A DNA stretch of 64,000 bases from Jiella avicenniae. Lineage in GTDB: Bacteria > Pseudomonadota > Alphaproteobacteria > Rhizobiales > Rhizobiaceae. The notes below the pieces were generated by a model, which saw only the letters and a list, made by a program, of their open reading frames with translations, had not been told where the DNA came from and did no database searches. Location: positions 115,982 through 179,981 of the forward strand of contig NZ_JAJUWU010000017.1 in assembly GCF_021390325.1 (NCBI RefSeq), read 5' to 3'. Numbering within the stretch: position 1 is the first letter of the stretch; the number at the start of each line of letters is the position of its first letter. The translations under genes were made by a program, and so were the position numbers. Shown here in pieces: positions 7,992-16,590 of the stretch.

Positions 7992-10249
7992 TGGCCGACG
8001 AAACCATGACATTCGACCAGACGCCGACCCAGGACGTCGAAACGCAGAACAAGGTGGCAAGCGCCGAACGCGCCGCGGAGAACGCCAATGTCGGCGCCGC
8101 GATCAGTCGCGTGGACGGGCCGCTGAAAGTGACCGGCCAGGCGCGTTATGCGGCGGATTTCTCCGTGCCGAACCCGCTTTATGCCCATCTCGTCATTTCG
8201 ACCGTCGGCAAGGGGCGGATCACCGGCATCGATGATGGTGCCGCGCGCCGGGTGAAGGGTCTGCGCGAAATCTACAGCCACGCCAACAAGCTCGACAACG
8301 GTTCGGCGCCCTTCTTCGCCGCCGGCGGTCAGGCGCAGCAGTCCTGGGAGCCTTTCGCCGAACCGGATGTGCGCTTTTACGGCGAGACGGTCGGTCTCGT
8401 CGTTGCCGAGACGATCCTCGGCGCGCGGGAAGCGGCGGCCGAACTCGTCTTCGAATACGAGTCGCAGGATCCTGCCGCCGTCTTCAGTGCATCGGGCGTC
8501 GAGCGCCAGGAGATGCCCGACAAGTCCACGACCAAGGGCGATTTCGACAGCGCCTTCGAGGCCGCGCCCGTGAAGATCGACTCCGACTACGAGACGGCCC
8601 CGAACGTCCACAATGCCATGGAGCTCTTCGCCACCACGGCTCACTGGGTCGGCGACAAGCTGACGGTCTACGTCCCGAGCCAGTGGGTGAAGGGTTTTCA
8701 GGTCGGGCTTGCCGAGGAGCTCGGCATCGACGAGGCCAATATCGAAGTCGTCTGCCCCTTCGTCGGCGGCGGCTTCGGCGGCAAGGGTTCGCTGTTCACC
8801 TGGGTTTCGCTGATCGCGGCCGCCTCGCGCGATCTCGGCCGTCCGGTGAAGCTCTACGTGACCCGCGAACAAGGCTTCACCACCGCCTCGTTCCGGGCCG
8901 AAACGCGGCAGAGCGTCCGCCTCGGCGCTGCGCAGGACGGCGTCTTCCAGGCACTCGAACATACCGGCGAGGAGCTGACCTCCAGGGCCGACAACTATTT
9001 CGTCAACGGCCAGGACGCGACGATCCGCATGTATCAGGCGGATGCAATCCGCACGAAGCTGACGACCGTCCATGCCGATCGCCAGACGCCGGGCTTCATG
9101 CGAGCCCCGGCCGAAACGCCCTATTTCTTCGGGCTGGAATCGGCCGTGGACGAGATCGCCCGTGAGCTCGACATGGACCCGGTCGAACTCAGGATCAAGA
9201 ACGACACCATGGTCGACCCCGTCGACGGCGTGCCCTACACCTCGCGGTCGCTGAAGGAGTGTTTCCGCCAGGGAGCCGAAGCCTTCGGCTGGTCGGACTA
9301 CACGCCCGAGATCGGCTCGAAGAACGAGGGGGAATGGCTGATCGGCTGGGGTGTCGCGACGTCCACCTATCCGACGCAGATGTCGCCCTGCACGGTGCGG
9401 ATCCATCTCGACGTGTCCGGCGAGGCGCGGCTGCAGGTGGCAAGCCACGATGTCGGGACGGGCGCCTATACGGTGCTCACCCAGGCGGTCGCCGACGAGC
9501 TCGGCATCCCGGTCGAAAAGGTGCGGGTCGAACTCGGCGACAGTCGTCTGCCACCCGGCACGATCGCCGGGGGCTCGATCTCGACCGCCTCCAACGTCTC
9601 GGCGATCATGATCGCCTGCGAGCGCATCCGCCAGCGCCTCGGCCTCGAGCGCGGCGGCGACAACGATCTGGCGGCGGCGTTCGAGAATTTCGGCCAGGGC
9701 GGGATCGAGGAGTATGCGGAGTGGAACCCGCCCGGTGCCAAGAAGAACGCGCCGAAAACGCTCTACAACGGCAAGGTCACGATCGTCGGCGGGCCGGAGG
9801 AAAGCTATACGGCCTTCGCCTTCGGCGCGATCTTTTCCGAGGTGAGGATCAACCGGTTCACCCATGAAATCCGCGTGCCGCGCATGACCGGGGCCTTCGC
9901 CGCCGGGCGGATCATGAACGCCAAGACCGCCAAGAGCCAATATCTCGGCGGCATGGTCTGGGGCATCGGCCACGCGCTCCTCGAGGCGGCCGAGGTCGAT
10001 CCGCGTACCGGCGCCTACATGAACGACAACATTTCGGAATACCTCGTGCCGGTGAATGCCGACGTCCCGAACATGGACGCGATCATCGTGCCGGAGGTCG
10101 ACGACAAGGTGAACCCGGCGGGCGTGAAGGGCATCGGCGAAATCGGCATCGTCGGCGTCGCCGCTTCGATCGCCAATGCCGTCCATCATGCGACGGGCAC
10201 GCGGCTTCGCCGCATTCCGATCCGGCCCGAAGACCTGATCCAGGCGTGA
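7991..10249 (+). CDS. paoC: Molybdopterin-binding subunit of aldehyde oxidoreductase (PaoC-like)
   Basis: The 752-residue catalytic subunit has the molybdopterin cytosine dinucleotide cofactor fold. Visible motifs are VGGGFGGKG, MRAPAETPYFFGLES, the substrate-side DVGTGAYTVL and the C-terminal GVKGIGEIG carrying the catalytic Glu. PaoC oxidises aromatic and other aldehydes to acids; that substrate range is known for the family, not shown here. No paoD (XdhC-like maturation factor) follows; the next gene is unrelated, so maturation would need a factor encoded elsewhere. Confidence 0.92.
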   Translation: MADETMTFDQTPTQDVETQNKVASAERAAENANVGAAISRVDGPLKVTGQARYAADFSVPNPLYAHLVISTVGKGRITGIDDGAARRVKGLREIYSHANKLDNGSAPFFAAGGQAQQSWEPFAEPDVRFYGETVGLVVAETILGAREAAAELVFEYESQDPAAVFSASGVERQEMPDKSTTKGDFDSAFEAAPVKIDSDYETAPNVHNAMELFATTAHWVGDKLTVYVPSQWVKGFQVGLAEELGIDEANIEVVCPFVGGGFGGKGSLFTWVSLIAAASRDLGRPVKLYVTREQGFTTASFRAETRQSVRLGAAQDGVFQALEHTGEELTSRADNYFVNGQDATIRMYQADAIRTKLTTVHADRQTPGFMRAPAETPYFFGLESAVDEIARELDMDPVELRIKNDTMVDPVDGVPYTSRSLKECFRQGAEAFGWSDYTPEIGSKNEGEWLIGWGVATSTYPTQMSPCTVRIHLDVSGEARLQVASHDVGTGAYTVLTQAVADELGIPVEKVRVELGDSRLPPGTIAGGSISTASNVSAIMIACERIRQRLGLERGGDNDLAAAFENFGQGGIEEYAEWNPPGAKKNAPKTLYNGKVTIVGGPEESYTAFAFGAIFSEVRINRFTHEIRVPRMTGAFAAGRIMNAKTAKSQYLGGMVWGIGHALLEAAEVDPRTGAYMNDNISEYLVPVNADVPNMDAIIVPEVDDKVNPAGVKGIGEIGIVGVAASIANAVHHATGTRLRRIPIRPEDLIQA

Positions 10250-10276
10250 GGTCGCGCGGTCGATCGTGACACAAGA

Positions 10277-10305
10277 AGGCCTGCACCCGGAGAGGGCGCG
10301 GGCCT
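10277..10305 (+). terminator. Candidate terminator of the paoABC-like operon
   Basis: AGGCCTGC (10277-10284) pairs with GCGGGCCT (10298-10305) to give an 8-bp stem with one G-T wobble, followed by the short pyrimidine run CTTTC. It lies 28 bases after the paoC stop, where a rho-independent terminator is expected. The T-run is weak. Confidence 0.45.
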
Positions 10306-10391
10306 CTTTCGATGCGACTGGACGGGTAAACGGAACTTTCGGGACGAAGCCAGGACGAATCGGGCCGAGATATAAAGCCGAGGAACACGAC

Positions 10392-11381
10392 GTGCAGACG
10401 AGCAAACGGAAACATCGAGCCGCATCCATGACGACCGCGACCACCGCGCCGCTGACCTTGGCGCTCGCCATCTGTCTCGGACTGGCGGGATCCGCGACGG
10501 CTCTCGAAACCGGCGATCTCGATGTCCTGCGCGAGGAAGCTCTCGCGCAGGTCAATGCCGATCGCGCCGAACAGGATCTGCCGCCGCTCACGCTTCAGGA
10601 GGCGCTCAACGAAGCGGCCCAGTCCCATGCCGAGGATATGATCGAAAACGACTACTATGCCCATGTCTCGCCCGAGGGTGTCGGGCCGCAGGATCGTTTC
10701 CTCGACCAGGGCGGCGGCCGGGCGAAGGTCGTGCGCGAAAACATCGCGCGCTGTTCGGGCTGCGCGCTCCCGCCGGACGAGGAGCGCGTCGAATCCTTCG
10801 AGACCGGCTGGATGAACAGCCCGCCCCATCGCGAGAACATCCTGAGCGAGGGGCTCCAAGGCTTCGGCTTCGGCATTGCGGGGGAGGAGGGGCGCATCGT
10901 TGCCGTTCAAACCTTCGCCGGCCCGGGCGTTCCGCCCGCCCTCGGGCCCGATCAGCAGCCGAGCCCGATCGCCGAGGCCGAACGTTCGAACACGATGGTC
11001 GAAATGCTGAACAGGGCCCGCGAAAGAGAAGGCCTGCCCGCCCTTGCCAACAGCGAAACCCTGGCCCAGGCGGCGCGAAACCTTCTTCCGGAAGAGGATG
11101 GCGGGCTTCTCGACCAGGACGGCGAGTCCGACCTCTACGCCGCTCTGCCGGAGGGCGCCCGACGGGATTGGCGCTCCCTGCGACTGATCTCCGCCGGGTG
11201 CGGGGGCTGCGGAGCCGAGATCACCGATGCCGATCTCCGCTATTTCCGCGAACAGTGGCTCGACAATCCGCAATTTACATCCGCCGTCACCAACGAGCGT
11301 TTCGATGCGGCGGGTGCGGCGTTCCTCGCCAGTGGCGAAGGCGCCAAGCGCGCGATCCTCGTGCTGGGCACGTCGCGATAG
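10392..11381 (+). CDS. Secreted protein with two CAP-like domains
   Basis: The 329-residue exported protein starts at GTG 10392, 8 bases after GAGGAA, giving a basic n-region (KRKHR) and a hydrophobic core ending near SATA. The first CAP (SCP/PR-1) domain, about residues 40-190, has the family's segments NEAAQSHAEDMIENDYYAHV and NSPPHRENIL. A second, shorter and more divergent copy follows (about 205-329): LNRAREREGLPALANSETLA, then CGGC and WLDNPQ. It lacks the HxNIL-type motif. Both copies keep a CxGC pair, which points to internal duplication. The function of bacterial CAP proteins is poorly known. It ends at a shared terminator. Confidence 0.8.
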   Translation: MQTSKRKHRAASMTTATTAPLTLALAICLGLAGSATALETGDLDVLREEALAQVNADRAEQDLPPLTLQEALNEAAQSHAEDMIENDYYAHVSPEGVGPQDRFLDQGGGRAKVVRENIARCSGCALPPDEERVESFETGWMNSPPHRENILSEGLQGFGFGIAGEEGRIVAVQTFAGPGVPPALGPDQQPSPIAEAERSNTMVEMLNRAREREGLPALANSETLAQAARNLLPEEDGGLLDQDGESDLYAALPEGARRDWRSLRLISAGCGGCGAEITDADLRYFREQWLDNPQFTSAVTNERFDAAGAAFLASGEGAKRAILVLGTSR

Positions 11382-11421
11382 GCATTCGAAGGATTTGTCT
11401 CGCGGGACGTCTGTCACGAGA

Positions 11422-11451
11422 AAGGCCCGGACGCCATCGCGTCCGGGCCTT
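11422..11451. terminator. Bidirectional terminator between convergent genes
   Basis: AAGGCCCGGACGC (11422-11434) and GCGTCCGGGCCTT (11439-11451) form a perfect 13-bp stem with a 4-base loop. It sits between the stop of the CAP gene (plus strand) and the stop of the PRC-barrel gene (minus strand), so it can serve both. Confidence 0.85.
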
Positions 11452-11492
11452 CCCGAACAAGATCGGAGTGCGCCTCTACGCGCGTCCGATTC

Positions 11493-12278
11493 CTACATGT
11501 CGACCGCCTGTCTGTTCTCGATCGTCGCCTGATCATACGGCAGGTCGTAATTGGCGAGACCCGGTGACCAGCCATAGTCGTAGCCGTAGAACGGATAGGT
11601 ATAGTAGCCGTTTCCGATGCCGGTTCCCATGTCCGGACGGATGACCACGGCCGAGAGCTCGCCGTTCGAGATCATGACGTCATCGACATAGCCGTAATTC
11701 GTCCAGGAATTCTCGCCCTGATATCGGGCATAGTCGTCGATCAACTCGGTGACGCGCCAGACGCGGGGGCCGGTGTCGGTCTCGGAAAACCAGCCGCTTT
11801 CGAGGTCGGTGATCTGTGAGCTTGCGGTCTCGGCCCCGATGATCTCCCGATCGAAGATGGAATAGTCGTCGACATTGTCTTCCATGATGGGAACGCGAAC
11901 CTGCCCGGCCGTCATGTCGAAATCGGCTTCGTCCCAGGGGACGCTGACATGGGTGTCACCGATATCCCAAATGCCGCCGACCTCGGCGATGATCGAGAGC
12001 GCCCGGCCATCGGTGCCAAACAGGATGTTCTCGACATCGCCGATGTCCTCACCGTCCTGGCCGATCACATCCATGTCGATGATCGCGTCGGCGCTCATGG
12101 AATTGTCGTTGGAAAGGTCGGGATGCCAGTCCGGCAATGAGACGATACCTTGGTTCTGGCCGGATGTGCTGTTCTGTGCCGACGCCGAATTCGCATCGTT
12201 GGTATTCTGCGCGAAAGCAGTCGAGGCCAGGAATGTGGCAATTACGGCCGCAATAGATGACTTCGATTTGATGAACAT
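11493..12278 (-). CDS. Exported PRC-barrel domain protein
   Basis: The 261-residue protein has a signal peptide (MFIKSKSSIAAVIATFLAST, cleavage near AFA-QN), a low-complexity Asn/Ser/Gln-rich linker of about 25 residues, and a PRC-barrel domain (about residues 65-140; ADAIIDMDVIGQDGEDIGDV). A second barrel-like half follows (about 165-235, YGYVDDVMISNGELSAVVI), then a Tyr/Gly-rich tail. The ATG at 12278 is preceded by GGAGGAACGTCA; the longer in-frame extension lacks a site and would hide the signal peptide. Related proteins are common stress-associated envelope proteins of rhizobia; the exact role is unknown. Confidence 0.85.
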   Translation of the reverse strand: MFIKSKSSIAAVIATFLASTAFAQNTNDANSASAQNSTSGQNQGIVSLPDWHPDLSNDNSMSADAIIDMDVIGQDGEDIGDVENILFGTDGRALSIIAEVGGIWDIGDTHVSVPWDEADFDMTAGQVRVPIMEDNVDDYSIFDREIIGAETASSQITDLESGWFSETDTGPRVWRVTELIDDYARYQGENSWTNYGYVDDVMISNGELSAVVIRPDMGTGIGNGYYTYPFYGYDYGWSPGLANYDLPYDQATIENRQAVDM

Positions 12279-12647
12279 TGACGTTCCTCCACTATGTATG
12301 GACTTGGCTTGGGTTTCACATTTTCTTGCGATGTGCTTGAAGCGAAAGCTTTCCAAGCACTCAGCAAACCAATGCGGCCCTTGCGACGTCAGTTTCATTA
12401 CAAGTCGTTGGGCGGCTTAAGAGAAGCCGCGCCGTGCGCAAAGGGAAACCTCCCGCGAGGCGCGATGGTCAGGCAGGTCCATCGGCATGCGGCATGGGGC
12501 GTATTCCCGATCGTCGATTCCGCATCATCGAAGCCGATTTTCATGGGACGGACCGGCAAAGCGCCGGTTCCGGCGACGACGGAGGTGGTTCCGGACTTCT
12601 CGCCGACGGAAGGCGGCCAGGTCCCGGCCGAACGGCCCGACGAAGCG
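12279..12647. other. Intergenic region between PRC-barrel and MarR genes
   Basis: No gene is supported in this stretch. The 12280-12400 part is less GC-rich than its surroundings and should hold the promoter of the minus-strand PRC-barrel gene. The rest is the 3' side of the marR gene; no clear terminator hairpin was recognised. Confidence 0.4.
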
Positions 12648-13133
12648 CTATCGCAGCCGCCGAAGCCGTTCGGCCATGAGCGCGTCGAGCCGCTCCGTCG
12701 CGTGGCACATGGCCTCGACCTCCGCCTGCGGGCATCCGCGCAGGATGTAGATCTCGACATCGCCCCAAAGCTCGTCCACCTGGTCGCGGACGTCCCGCCC
12801 CTTGGGCGTCAGGCTGACCATGGTGTGGCGCCTGTCGATCGTTCCATGGGTGCGCTCGACCAATCCGCCCGACTGCAGCCGATCGAGCATCTTGGAAGCG
12901 GTCGAGGAACGGACCCCGATCGCATCGGCGATCTTGCAGACGAGCTGCGGCTCGCCGCTCGCATCGAGCTGCATGAGCATGTGGTCCTGACCGGGATGAA
13001 GGCCGATTTCGGCGAGCCTGATCGTGATCAGCGCGCGTCCGCTCTTCATGATGTTCACCAGCGAGGGCACGAAACGGTGCCCGTCCGGCCGGAGTGCGTT
13101 CGATGCGGGGATCTGGTGGCCGTTTAACGACAT
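12648..13133 (-). CDS. MarR-family transcriptional regulator
   Basis: The 161-residue protein has the MarR winged helix. The recognition-helix region reads CKIADAIGVRSSTASKMLDR, followed by LQSGGLVERTHGTIDRRHTM, where the wing Asp-Arg-Arg is conserved, and LTPKGRDV. The N-terminal dimerisation helix (PSLVNIMKSGRALITIRLAE) and a C-terminal helix complete the fold. MarR proteins usually repress a divergent gene and respond to small phenolic or oxidative signals. No obvious partner gene adjoins it here, so the target is unknown. Confidence 0.88.
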   Translation of the reverse strand: MSLNGHQIPASNALRPDGHRFVPSLVNIMKSGRALITIRLAEIGLHPGQDHMLMQLDASGEPQLVCKIADAIGVRSSTASKMLDRLQSGGLVERTHGTIDRRHTMVSLTPKGRDVRDQVDELWGDVEIYILRGCPQAEVEAMCHATERLDALMAERLRRLR

Positions 13134-13666
13134 CGTTGCGTGTCCCTTGTTCTGGCGTATTCGCGGCCGTCGGTGTCAAGCGACAACGGGCCGGGTCTTT
13201 CGTCCGGCTCCGCGCCGGTGGGGCCAAGCTGGCCTGAGCCATGCTGCGACCACCGATCGAGCGAACCGACCTTCACGGTCGCTTCGTCATCGACATCGGG
13301 TATCGGTCCGGGCCCGAGCGTCCTGCGCGCTCGGCCCATGGGCGGGATCGCCCGCTTCGGCAGCACCGGGCGATCGAAAGCGCCGGGCGATCGAAGAACT
13401 CGGGCACGTCATTGCGCCTGAGCGAACCGTCTGGGCAATGTAACTATCACCAATTTCGCCGCCAAACAGGTGGACTGGAAGTAATTTCTCAAAATCTGAA
13501 AAAAAACCAAACTGCTTTAATTCTTCAGATCCGCCGAAATCGATTCGTATGTCAATCCCGTGTGCCAGAAATATTCATCCCGGATTGCCGAAAATTCTCG
13601 GCAAACTCGACGCAGGGATGCAAAGCATGAGTGAAGCGGCCGGCGTCACCACTGTCCCGGCAGGCG
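13134..13666. other. Intergenic region with an AT-rich core
   Basis: No gene is supported. The first 100-200 bases should carry the marR promoter on the minus strand. The stretch at about 13480-13600 (a run of nine A at 13499-13507, several TTT/AAA blocks) is far more AT-rich than anything else in the window and may mark a promoter region, a nucleoid-protein site or a scrap of imported DNA. Confidence 0.35.
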
Positions 13667-14047
13667 TTACTTGCGCAACAGCGCCGCGACGCTGAGGGCG
13701 AATGCAGCGGGATCGAACGGCTTCTCCCATCGCGGCATCTTGCGATAGTCGTCCGGCATGGCGGTCGGATCGTAGCCAGTGGTGAACACGAAAGGCACGC
13801 CGCGACGATTGAGCTCATCGGCGAGCGGATACACCGACTCGCCATTGAGACTGATGTCGAGCACGGCGAAATTCGGGGTCTCGTGCAATTTGAGCCGCTC
13901 GGTTGCCTCAGCCACCGTCGGGGCAGGGCCCATGATGCTCGCCCCCAGCCGACGAAAAGCCCGGCAGATGTCGTCCGCCAGATAATATTCGTCTTCGACC
14001 ACCAGGACCGTTAGGCCCTGAAGTTCCTGCTCCATGGCGTCCATCAT
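13667..14047 (-). CDS. Single-domain response regulator
   Basis: The 126-residue protein is a lone receiver domain with no output domain. The acidic pair is in LVVEDEYYLADD, the phospho-acceptor Asp is in FAVLDISLNGES, the switch Thr is in FVFTTGYD and the conserved Lys is in WEKPFD. The ATG at 14047 is preferred to a TTG at 14065. It is the minus-strand partner of a divergent Crp-type gene. Such receivers commonly take phosphate from HWE kinases in alphaproteobacteria. It is a paralogue of the receiver at 18349-18723. Confidence 0.85.
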   Translation of the reverse strand: MMDAMEQELQGLTVLVVEDEYYLADDICRAFRRLGASIMGPAPTVAEATERLKLHETPNFAVLDISLNGESVYPLADELNRRGVPFVFTTGYDPTAMPDDYRKMPRWEKPFDPAAFALSVAALLRK

Positions 14048-14265
14048 CGTCCGTCCCAACGACAATCACGGACCGCCGGCATGATCTCTGCCGGCGGCAC
14101 TTCAAAGTCAGATTGCGATCGCCCGTCCGAATCGATCGCCTCGACAGACCGGCCTCACGCAGATGACGTCTCACGAACCCGTCTCGGGCGAATATATACT
14201 ATGTAAAAGGTGTTGCGGCGAAAAGCCGCTATCAGGCGTGGCAAAGACCGAAAGGCATTGTCGCG

Positions 14266-15006
14266 ATGAGCATGAGGTTCGTTCGAAAGCTCAGTCATTT
14301 CGCCGCCCTCTCGAACGACGACGTCCAGGCGATCAACCGCCTTGGCGAACTCCGGCTGCGCCTCTACGAGCCGCGGGAGACGATCATCGCAGAGGGCGAA
14401 CGGCCGGAGGTGATCAATCTCCATCTCGACGGCTGGGCCTATCGGCACACGGTGCTCGCCAATGGCAAGCGTCAGATCACGTCGGTGCTCATTCCGGGCG
14501 ACCTGTGCGATTTCAATATGTTCGTCCTCGACAAGATGGATCATAGCGTCACAGCTCTCACATCGGTGGCGATAGCGCGGATCACCCGCCCGGATTTCGA
14601 GGCGGTGATCGCCGAGCGCCCGCGCCTGACCCAGGCACTTTGGCGCGAAACCCTCGTCAACGCGGCGATCCAGCGGGAGCGGACGACCACGCTGGGCCAG
14701 CGCGACGCGGTCGAGCGCATCAGTCACACGTTATGCGAATTGTTCATCCGGCTCGATTGTGTCGGCCTGACGAATGGCAACAGTTGTCCGATGCCGCTGT
14801 CCCAGGCCGAGATCGGCGAGATCACCGGATTGACCACCGTCAGCGTCAACCGCGTCCTGCAAGACTTTCGTCGTTCGAACCTGATCACCCTGAAGCACAG
14901 GACTTTGACGATCGTCGACTTCGACGAACTCAAGCGCCGGGCGATGTTCAATCCGAATTACCTGCATCTCGGCGAAGCGGGCGGATTTTCGTCCATCGAC
15001 TCTTGA
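14266..15006 (+). CDS. Crp/Fnr-family transcriptional regulator
   Basis: The 246-residue protein has an N-terminal cyclic-nucleotide-binding-type beta barrel (about 10-130) and a C-terminal Crp helix-turn-helix (about 165-225; LSQAEIGEITGLTTVSVNRV). There is no cluster of N-terminal Cys as in Fnr, so an Fe-S oxygen sensor is unlikely. The tail ending in FNPNYLHLG also occurs, in similar form, in the second Crp gene at 16591. An AT-rich leader (around 14190-14210) precedes it. Target genes are not evident; the HWE-type kinase gene downstream is a plausible functional partner. Confidence 0.88.
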   Translation: MSMRFVRKLSHFAALSNDDVQAINRLGELRLRLYEPRETIIAEGERPEVINLHLDGWAYRHTVLANGKRQITSVLIPGDLCDFNMFVLDKMDHSVTALTSVAIARITRPDFEAVIAERPRLTQALWRETLVNAAIQRERTTTLGQRDAVERISHTLCELFIRLDCVGLTNGNSCPMPLSQAEIGEITGLTTVSVNRVLQDFRRSNLITLKHRTLTIVDFDELKRRAMFNPNYLHLGEAGGFSSIDS

Positions 15007-15403
15007 AAGGGACGGGCCTTCATGCGGGTTCGAGGTGCCGGGCGTCTGTTTCATTGCCGCATGGGTGCGATTATGGCTCGCAACGTCGGATCGCGGCCCT
15101 TCATGGGCGAATTCGTTCATCGGCCTGCTGGCGCACTGTCAGTGCCGACCGGGAGGTCGGTCGATGGCCGACTGAACGGTTTCGATCCGCGGCATGCGTC
15201 CGGATGGGCCTTTGATGCGTTGCTCTGCCAGATCGGCTTCCTGCGAAAGGGCCGATCTCTGTCCGACAGTGGGTGGGACGCAGTCTCGAAAGCCTTTGAT
15301 CCCCTCGTTGGCGGCGGATCGCATGAGGCTCGCAGCCAGACCGTTTCCGGTTCGGTCATTCGGAAAATGTGTGGCGAACGTCACGAGACCAGGGAGGTCG
15401 AAC
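15007..15403 (+). other. Intergenic region before the HWE kinase gene
   Basis: Nothing coding is supported here. The open frames running through are arginine/serine-rich and lack ribosome sites. The kinase frame is open back to 15194, but the only good ribosome site (AGGGAGG, 15391-15397) points to the GTG at 15404. Confidence 0.35.
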
Positions 15404-16477
15404 GTGGTCGACTTCGAAGACAATTCCGCCTCCGGCCCGCCGGTCGAGACAATGCGCGACCTCATCCAGGCAAGGGACTGGAGCCGGACGCCCCTCGGCC
15501 CGCAATCGTCATGGCCGGCGCCCCTGGCCGACGCGGTCGAACTGATTTTGGCGACCCCCCTGCCGATGGCCATCCTGTGGGGATCCGATCTGACCCAGAT
15601 CTACAATGACGGTTACCGGGAGATCATGGCGGATCGCCATCCCGATGCTCTCGGCGAGCCGGTGCGAAACACGTGGCCGGCAAGCTGGCCGGCCCATGCA
15701 CCGATCTACGAGAGCGTCCTGGCGGGGCAGAGCCGAAGGATCTCCAACCAGGAAGTTCTGATCGACAGAGACGGCCGCCTCGTCAAGGCATGGTTCGATC
15801 TGACATGCAGCCCCCTCGGGAAGGCGGGCCATGTCCAGGGTGTTTTCGTGGTGGCGACCGACCAGAGCGGGAGAAGACTCTCCGAGGCGAGGTGGCAGAA
15901 AGGCGAATGGCGCATCCGCAATACCTTGGCCGTCATCCGCTCGATCGCGCGTCGGACAGCCGAGACGAGCGAGTCCGTCGAGGACTATCACATGCACTTC
16001 GAGGGGCGCATCGATGCCTTGGCCCGGACCCAAGCGGCGCTGGCGCGCAATTCGGTGGATGGGGTGGCCCTTTTGAACATCGTCGCCGAAGAGTTGATTG
16101 CCGCGCGGGCCCGCGAAGGCGAGACTTTCGTCATGGCTGGACCCGAGATCCGTCTTCCGCCAGATGCCGTCGGACCTCTCGGTCTGGCGGTCCACGAACT
16201 GGCCACCAACGCTCTCAAATTCGGCGCGCTTACGGATCGTGGTGGAAAAATTGCGATCGAATGGTCAGTTGTGGGCGATGGGGAGCGCATGCTCGATTTT
16301 TGCTGGAAGGAAACCGGCGTGATCATCGACCGGCCCCCCTCGCGGACCGGTTTCGGCACCGAGCTTCTTTCGAGAAGCCTGGCCTACGAGCTTCGGGCGG
16401 ACGTGACGATCGATTTCGAGCCGGACGGGCTGCGATGCCGCATCGTCTTCCCGCTCCGAGAGACGAGCGATGGGTGA
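15404..16477 (+). CDS. PAS-HWE histidine kinase lacking the phospho-acceptor His
   Basis: The 357-residue soluble protein begins at GTG after AGGGAGG. A PAS domain (about 35-160) starts with the segment SSWPAPLADAVELILATPLP and continues into ILWGSDLTQIYNDGYREIM, as usual in HWE kinases. The dimerisation helix then reads GEWRIRNTLAVIRSIARRT. Family members have His-Arg-Val/Ile-Lys/Arg-Asn-Thr-Leu here; in this protein the His position is Trp169. The ATPase domain looks intact (VHELATNALKFGAL N-box, then WKETG for the WxE motif, and GFGTELL). It therefore probably binds ATP but cannot autophosphorylate in the usual way. It lies between two Crp/Fnr genes. Confidence 0.85.
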   Translation: MVDFEDNSASGPPVETMRDLIQARDWSRTPLGPQSSWPAPLADAVELILATPLPMAILWGSDLTQIYNDGYREIMADRHPDALGEPVRNTWPASWPAHAPIYESVLAGQSRRISNQEVLIDRDGRLVKAWFDLTCSPLGKAGHVQGVFVVATDQSGRRLSEARWQKGEWRIRNTLAVIRSIARRTAETSESVEDYHMHFEGRIDALARTQAALARNSVDGVALLNIVAEELIAARAREGETFVMAGPEIRLPPDAVGPLGLAVHELATNALKFGALTDRGGKIAIEWSVVGDGERMLDFCWKETGVIIDRPPSRTGFGTELLSRSLAYELRADVTIDFEPDGLRCRIVFPLRETSDG

Positions 16478-16590
16478 AACGACGATCGCGGCGTTCCTGC
16501 GGCGCGGGAGGAAGGGAATGAAAGACGCCTCACAATCGACACGCGATCGCGACATGTCTTTTATGCGCGACGGGACGCTTTAGAGACCAC

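Noticed and set aside
7850..10591. A 913-codon minus-strand frame opposite the paoC-like gene
   Set aside because: Shadow of the paoC-like coding frame; no conserved motifs.
13241..13630. A 129-codon plus-strand frame in the marR-receiver gap
   Set aside because: It crosses a sharp change in base composition, lacks a start signal and shows no recognisable motif.
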